Positions 13,876 to 15,650 of a DNA stretch of 15,650 nt are shown here, in pieces. The first letter of the stretch is position 1. Every line of letters starts with the position of its first letter. The translations under genes were made by a program, and so were the position numbers. Under the pieces are notes generated by a model. The model made no database searches, was not told the origin of the DNA, and was given only the letters and a program-made list of their open reading frames with translations. The stretch comes from Pyrinomonadaceae bacterium (GTDB lineage: Bacteria > Acidobacteriota > Blastocatellia > Pyrinomonadales > Pyrinomonadaceae), in NCBI GenBank assembly GCA_025937955.1, contig JAICQI010000038.1, positions 1-15,650 on the forward strand, given 5' to 3'.

Positions 13876-14484
13876 ATGCAGCAGCAAAGAGGCTTCTCAT
13901 TAATCGAACTGGTGATCACGATCACCGTGTTGACTATCCTGACGATGGGCGTGTTGCCGCTCGTCAAAGTCTCGGTAAAGCGACAGAAGGAGCAGCAACT
14001 GCGGGAGACGCTGCGCCAGATCCGCTCGGCGATAGACGAGTTTCATCGCGACACGGTAGGCATGGTCTGCACCGGCGTGGCGCTGACGGCGCAACAACAG
14101 GCGCAGCAACAGCAGGCTGGGATCCTCGATCCGCGCAGCAAAGTCGTGATCAGCGATTGCACGATCTTTGGAGTTGATAATCCGGATCACTATCCGCCGG
14201 ATCTGGAAACCTTGATCAATGGCGTCAACGTGATACCGCGAGGCTCGATGGGCGGTCGTGGACAACAGGGCGTGAATGCAACGGAAGTGGGCCAGTTATC
14301 AACCAAGCAGAAGGTCTATTTACGCGGGTTGCCGATCGATCCGATTACAGGCAAGGCTGAGTGGGAGTTGAGATCGTCTTACGATGCGGCCGATGCCGGC
14401 TCGTGGGGCGGTGAGAACGTTTTTGACGTGCGCTCGAAGTCAAAAGAAACAGCATTGAATGGGGAGAGGTACAGTGACTGGTAA
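13876..14484 (+). CDS. GspG-like pseudopilin / type IV prepilin-like protein 1
   Basis: With ATG 13876 the product has 202 residues. It starts MQQQRG, then the class III prepilin site G|FSLIELVITI (E at +5 of the mature protein), and a hydrophobic helix to about residue 30. The prepilin peptidase would remove only six residues. The C-terminal half resembles GspG: PPDLETLINGV, then LRGLPIDPITGKAEW and an ending YSDW. A loop of about 35 residues (including AQQQAQQQQAG) contains two cysteines (VCTG and SDCTI) that may form a disulfide. A longer in-frame start at GTG 13822 would add residues encoded by the palindrome, so ATG is preferred. GAGGA is 15 nt upstream, rather far. The next pilin gene overlaps its 3' end. 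Confidence 0.88.
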   Translation: MQQQRGFSLIELVITITVLTILTMGVLPLVKVSVKRQKEQQLRETLRQIRSAIDEFHRDTVGMVCTGVALTAQQQAQQQQAGILDPRSKVVISDCTIFGVDNPDHYPPDLETLINGVNVIPRGSMGGRGQQGVNATEVGQLSTKQKVYLRGLPIDPITGKAEWELRSSYDAADAGSWGGENVFDVRSKSKETALNGERYSDW

Positions 14485-14866
14485 AGTTAAGCAGGCCGGA
14501 TTTACGTTGTTGGAGTTGATGATCGTGATTTCGATCATCATCATTCTGGCTGCCATTACGTTGCCGCAATATCAGAAGACGATCATGCACACGCGCGAGA
14601 CGGTGCTTAAAGACGATCTGCGCAAGATGCGGTCTCTGATCGATCAGTTCGCGGCTGACAAGGGACGCTTGCCACAATCGCTCGAAGAGATCGCCAGCGA
14701 AGGTTACATGCGCGAAGTTCCGACCGATCCGTTTACCGGACAGAAAGACTGGGCCATCACCACCGGCGAGGATCCCAACTCGCTCCAGGGCGAGCAGGGA
14801 ATGACTGACGTTCATAGCAGCTCCGCGGAAATATCGACTGAAGGCACACCGTATAGCGAATGGTAG
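14474..14866 (+). CDS. GspG-like pseudopilin 2
   Basis: From GTG 14474 the product has 130 residues with leader MTGKVKQAG cut before FTLLELMIVISIIII, a typical type III signal. It ends in the GspG-type region: LPQSLEEIASEGYMREVPTD, PFTGQKDW, and closes DVHSSSAEIS..GTPYSEW. Length is close to classic GspG. GTG is chosen since GGGGAGAGG (14461-14469) lies 4 nt ahead. ATG 14459, in frame, would add five residues (MGRGT) but has little in front of it. The gene overlaps pseudopilin 1 by 11 nt (26 with ATG), indicating translational coupling. The shared C-terminal layout shows the two are tandem paralogues; which is the major subunit is not known. Confidence 0.9.
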   Translation: MTGKVKQAGFTLLELMIVISIIIILAAITLPQYQKTIMHTRETVLKDDLRKMRSLIDQFAADKGRLPQSLEEIASEGYMREVPTDPFTGQKDWAITTGEDPNSLQGEQGMTDVHSSSAEISTEGTPYSEW

Positions 14867-14885
14867 ATCTGGACTTCGACTTTTA

Positions 14886-15650
14886 ATGCCCAACCTCCTG
14901 TCACGACTCATCGATCCCTGGTATCCCGCAACAGCTATCGGCCTGGAAAAGGGTGTCGCCTCAGTAGTGCAACTCGAGCGCGTTAAAGGCCCGCTCTGCA
15001 AGCTGCGTCGCGCTGCCACCTTCAACATCGCCGAGTCGTTGCTTCGGCCGAGTTTCGATGAACGCAATATCGAAGACACTGCTCAACTGGCCGGTGTGCT
15101 GAAAGAGCTCGCCACCAGTGCTGGTCTGCTGAAGCAGAGACGCTGGTCGTTGAGTTTGCCTGAAGCAACTGCACGAACGCTGGTACTGACGATCGAGGGC
15201 CAGACGCAATCAGCAAGCGAGCTTCAGGATGTACTGCGCTGGAAGATCGAGCGCGGCTTTGGCGCGCCACTCGAAGATCTCTCCGTTTCCAAAGACAAGC
15301 TGCAAAAAGATTCACAGGGTCGGGATCGTTATCTCGTCATCGCAGTAAAGAGAGCGGTACTCGCGGAATACGAAGCGCTATTGGAATCGTTGGGATGGCG
15401 CGCCGGACTGATCCTGCCTCGTCACCTGGGTGAAGCGCAGTGGTTGATCCGAAACGGTGCCGCGGTGGGAGATTCACTGCTGCTGAGCGCGTCGAAGCAG
15501 GGTTTCACCGGCGTGATCTTTCGCGATAAGCATCCGCTCATCGTGCGCACAGTTAATTGTACTGAAGAAGAGTTTGAGGACGAGTTTTACCGGTTGTTGT
15601 TGTTCTATCGCGACCGTAGCGCGCCGGAAGCTGAACCTGGACAGGGGCTG
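14886..15650 (+). CDS. PilM-like pilus assembly protein (partial, runs off right edge)
   Basis: An open frame from ATG 14886 has no stop for 255 codons and continues past the window end. It starts MPNLLSRLIDPWYPATAIGL and holds LEKGVASVVQLERV, LSLPEATARTLVL, LRWKIERGFGAPLEDLSV, RYLVIAVKRAVLAEYEALLE and an LLFYRDR segment. The pattern (actin-like N-terminal strands, then LPxxxxR, then K.E......PL.D..V) fits PilM/GspL-cytoplasmic proteins, which link the ATPase to PilN and PilO. The usual first phosphate-binding motif (GIDIGSSSVKLV type) is changed to GLEKGVASVVQL, so nucleotide binding is doubtful. It begins 19 nt after the pseudopilin stop with no strong ribosome site. Position after the pilins suits PilM, with PilN/PilO expected next. 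Confidence 0.78.
   Translation, partial: MPNLLSRLIDPWYPATAIGLEKGVASVVQLERVKGPLCKLRRAATFNIAESLLRPSFDERNIEDTAQLAGVLKELATSAGLLKQRRWSLSLPEATARTLVLTIEGQTQSASELQDVLRWKIERGFGAPLEDLSVSKDKLQKDSQGRDRYLVIAVKRAVLAEYEALLESLGWRAGLILPRHLGEAQWLIRNGAAVGDSLLLSASKQGFTGVIFRDKHPLIVRTVNCTEEEFEDEFYRLLLFYRDRSAPEAEPGQGL

Noticed and set aside
14345..15079. 244-codon minus-strand frame across the pseudopilins and PilM start
   Set aside because: It runs antisense across three plus-strand genes with clear motifs, and its product is low in recognisable structure.

Overview
The window looks like chromosomal DNA of an acidobacterium, most likely of the Blastocatellia/Pyrinomonadales type. Three things point that way: two secreted VWA proteins of the kind annotated 'VWFA-related acidobacterial domain', a secretin and GspG-like pseudopilins with acidobacterial character, and moderately high GC with many different palindromic repeats between genes. 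The assignment rests on protein character, not on any database search.

Left part (about 1-3100): a bacterial microcompartment (BMC) locus that continues beyond the left edge. On the + strand it holds a pentameric vertex protein (EutN/CcmL family), an ACT-domain protein (UPF0237 type) with an unusual N-terminal extension that looks like a BMC encapsulation peptide, a small zinc-ribbon protein with a C-terminal membrane anchor, a DUF711/UPF0210 protein, and, after a large hairpin, a hexameric BMC shell protein with its own probable promoter. ACT and DUF711 proteins are known as a neighbouring pair of unknown function in other bacteria. Their placement between two shell genes, with a targeting-like extension, is the most interesting signal here. 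A low-affinity iron permease family gene follows.

Middle part (about 3660-7550): three minus-strand genes. Two encode exported VWA proteins with intact MIDAS motifs. One has a well-formed promoter that fixes its start, and a hairpin-plus-U-tract terminator. The third encodes a small-molecule O-methyltransferase of the hydroxyneurosporene/acetylserotonin type.

Right part (about 7780-15650): a type IV pilus/type II secretion-like cluster on the + strand: inner-membrane platform protein (PilC/GspF), assembly ATPase (PilB/GspE), an outer-membrane secretin with an N-terminal TPR-like region and a C-terminal cohesin-like domain, two tandem GspG-like pseudopilins, and the start of a PilM-like protein that runs off the right edge. 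Together they would form an ATPase-driven envelope machine that builds a pilus or pseudopilus and passes it, or secreted proteins, through the secretin. Which of the two it is cannot be decided from this window.

The intergenic spaces are full of inverted repeats of at least five sequence types. Two types occur twice in this window and several sit directly behind stop codons, suggesting dispersed REP/MITE-like elements, some of which may serve as terminators. No tRNA, rRNA, CRISPR array, transposase gene or riboswitch was recognised.
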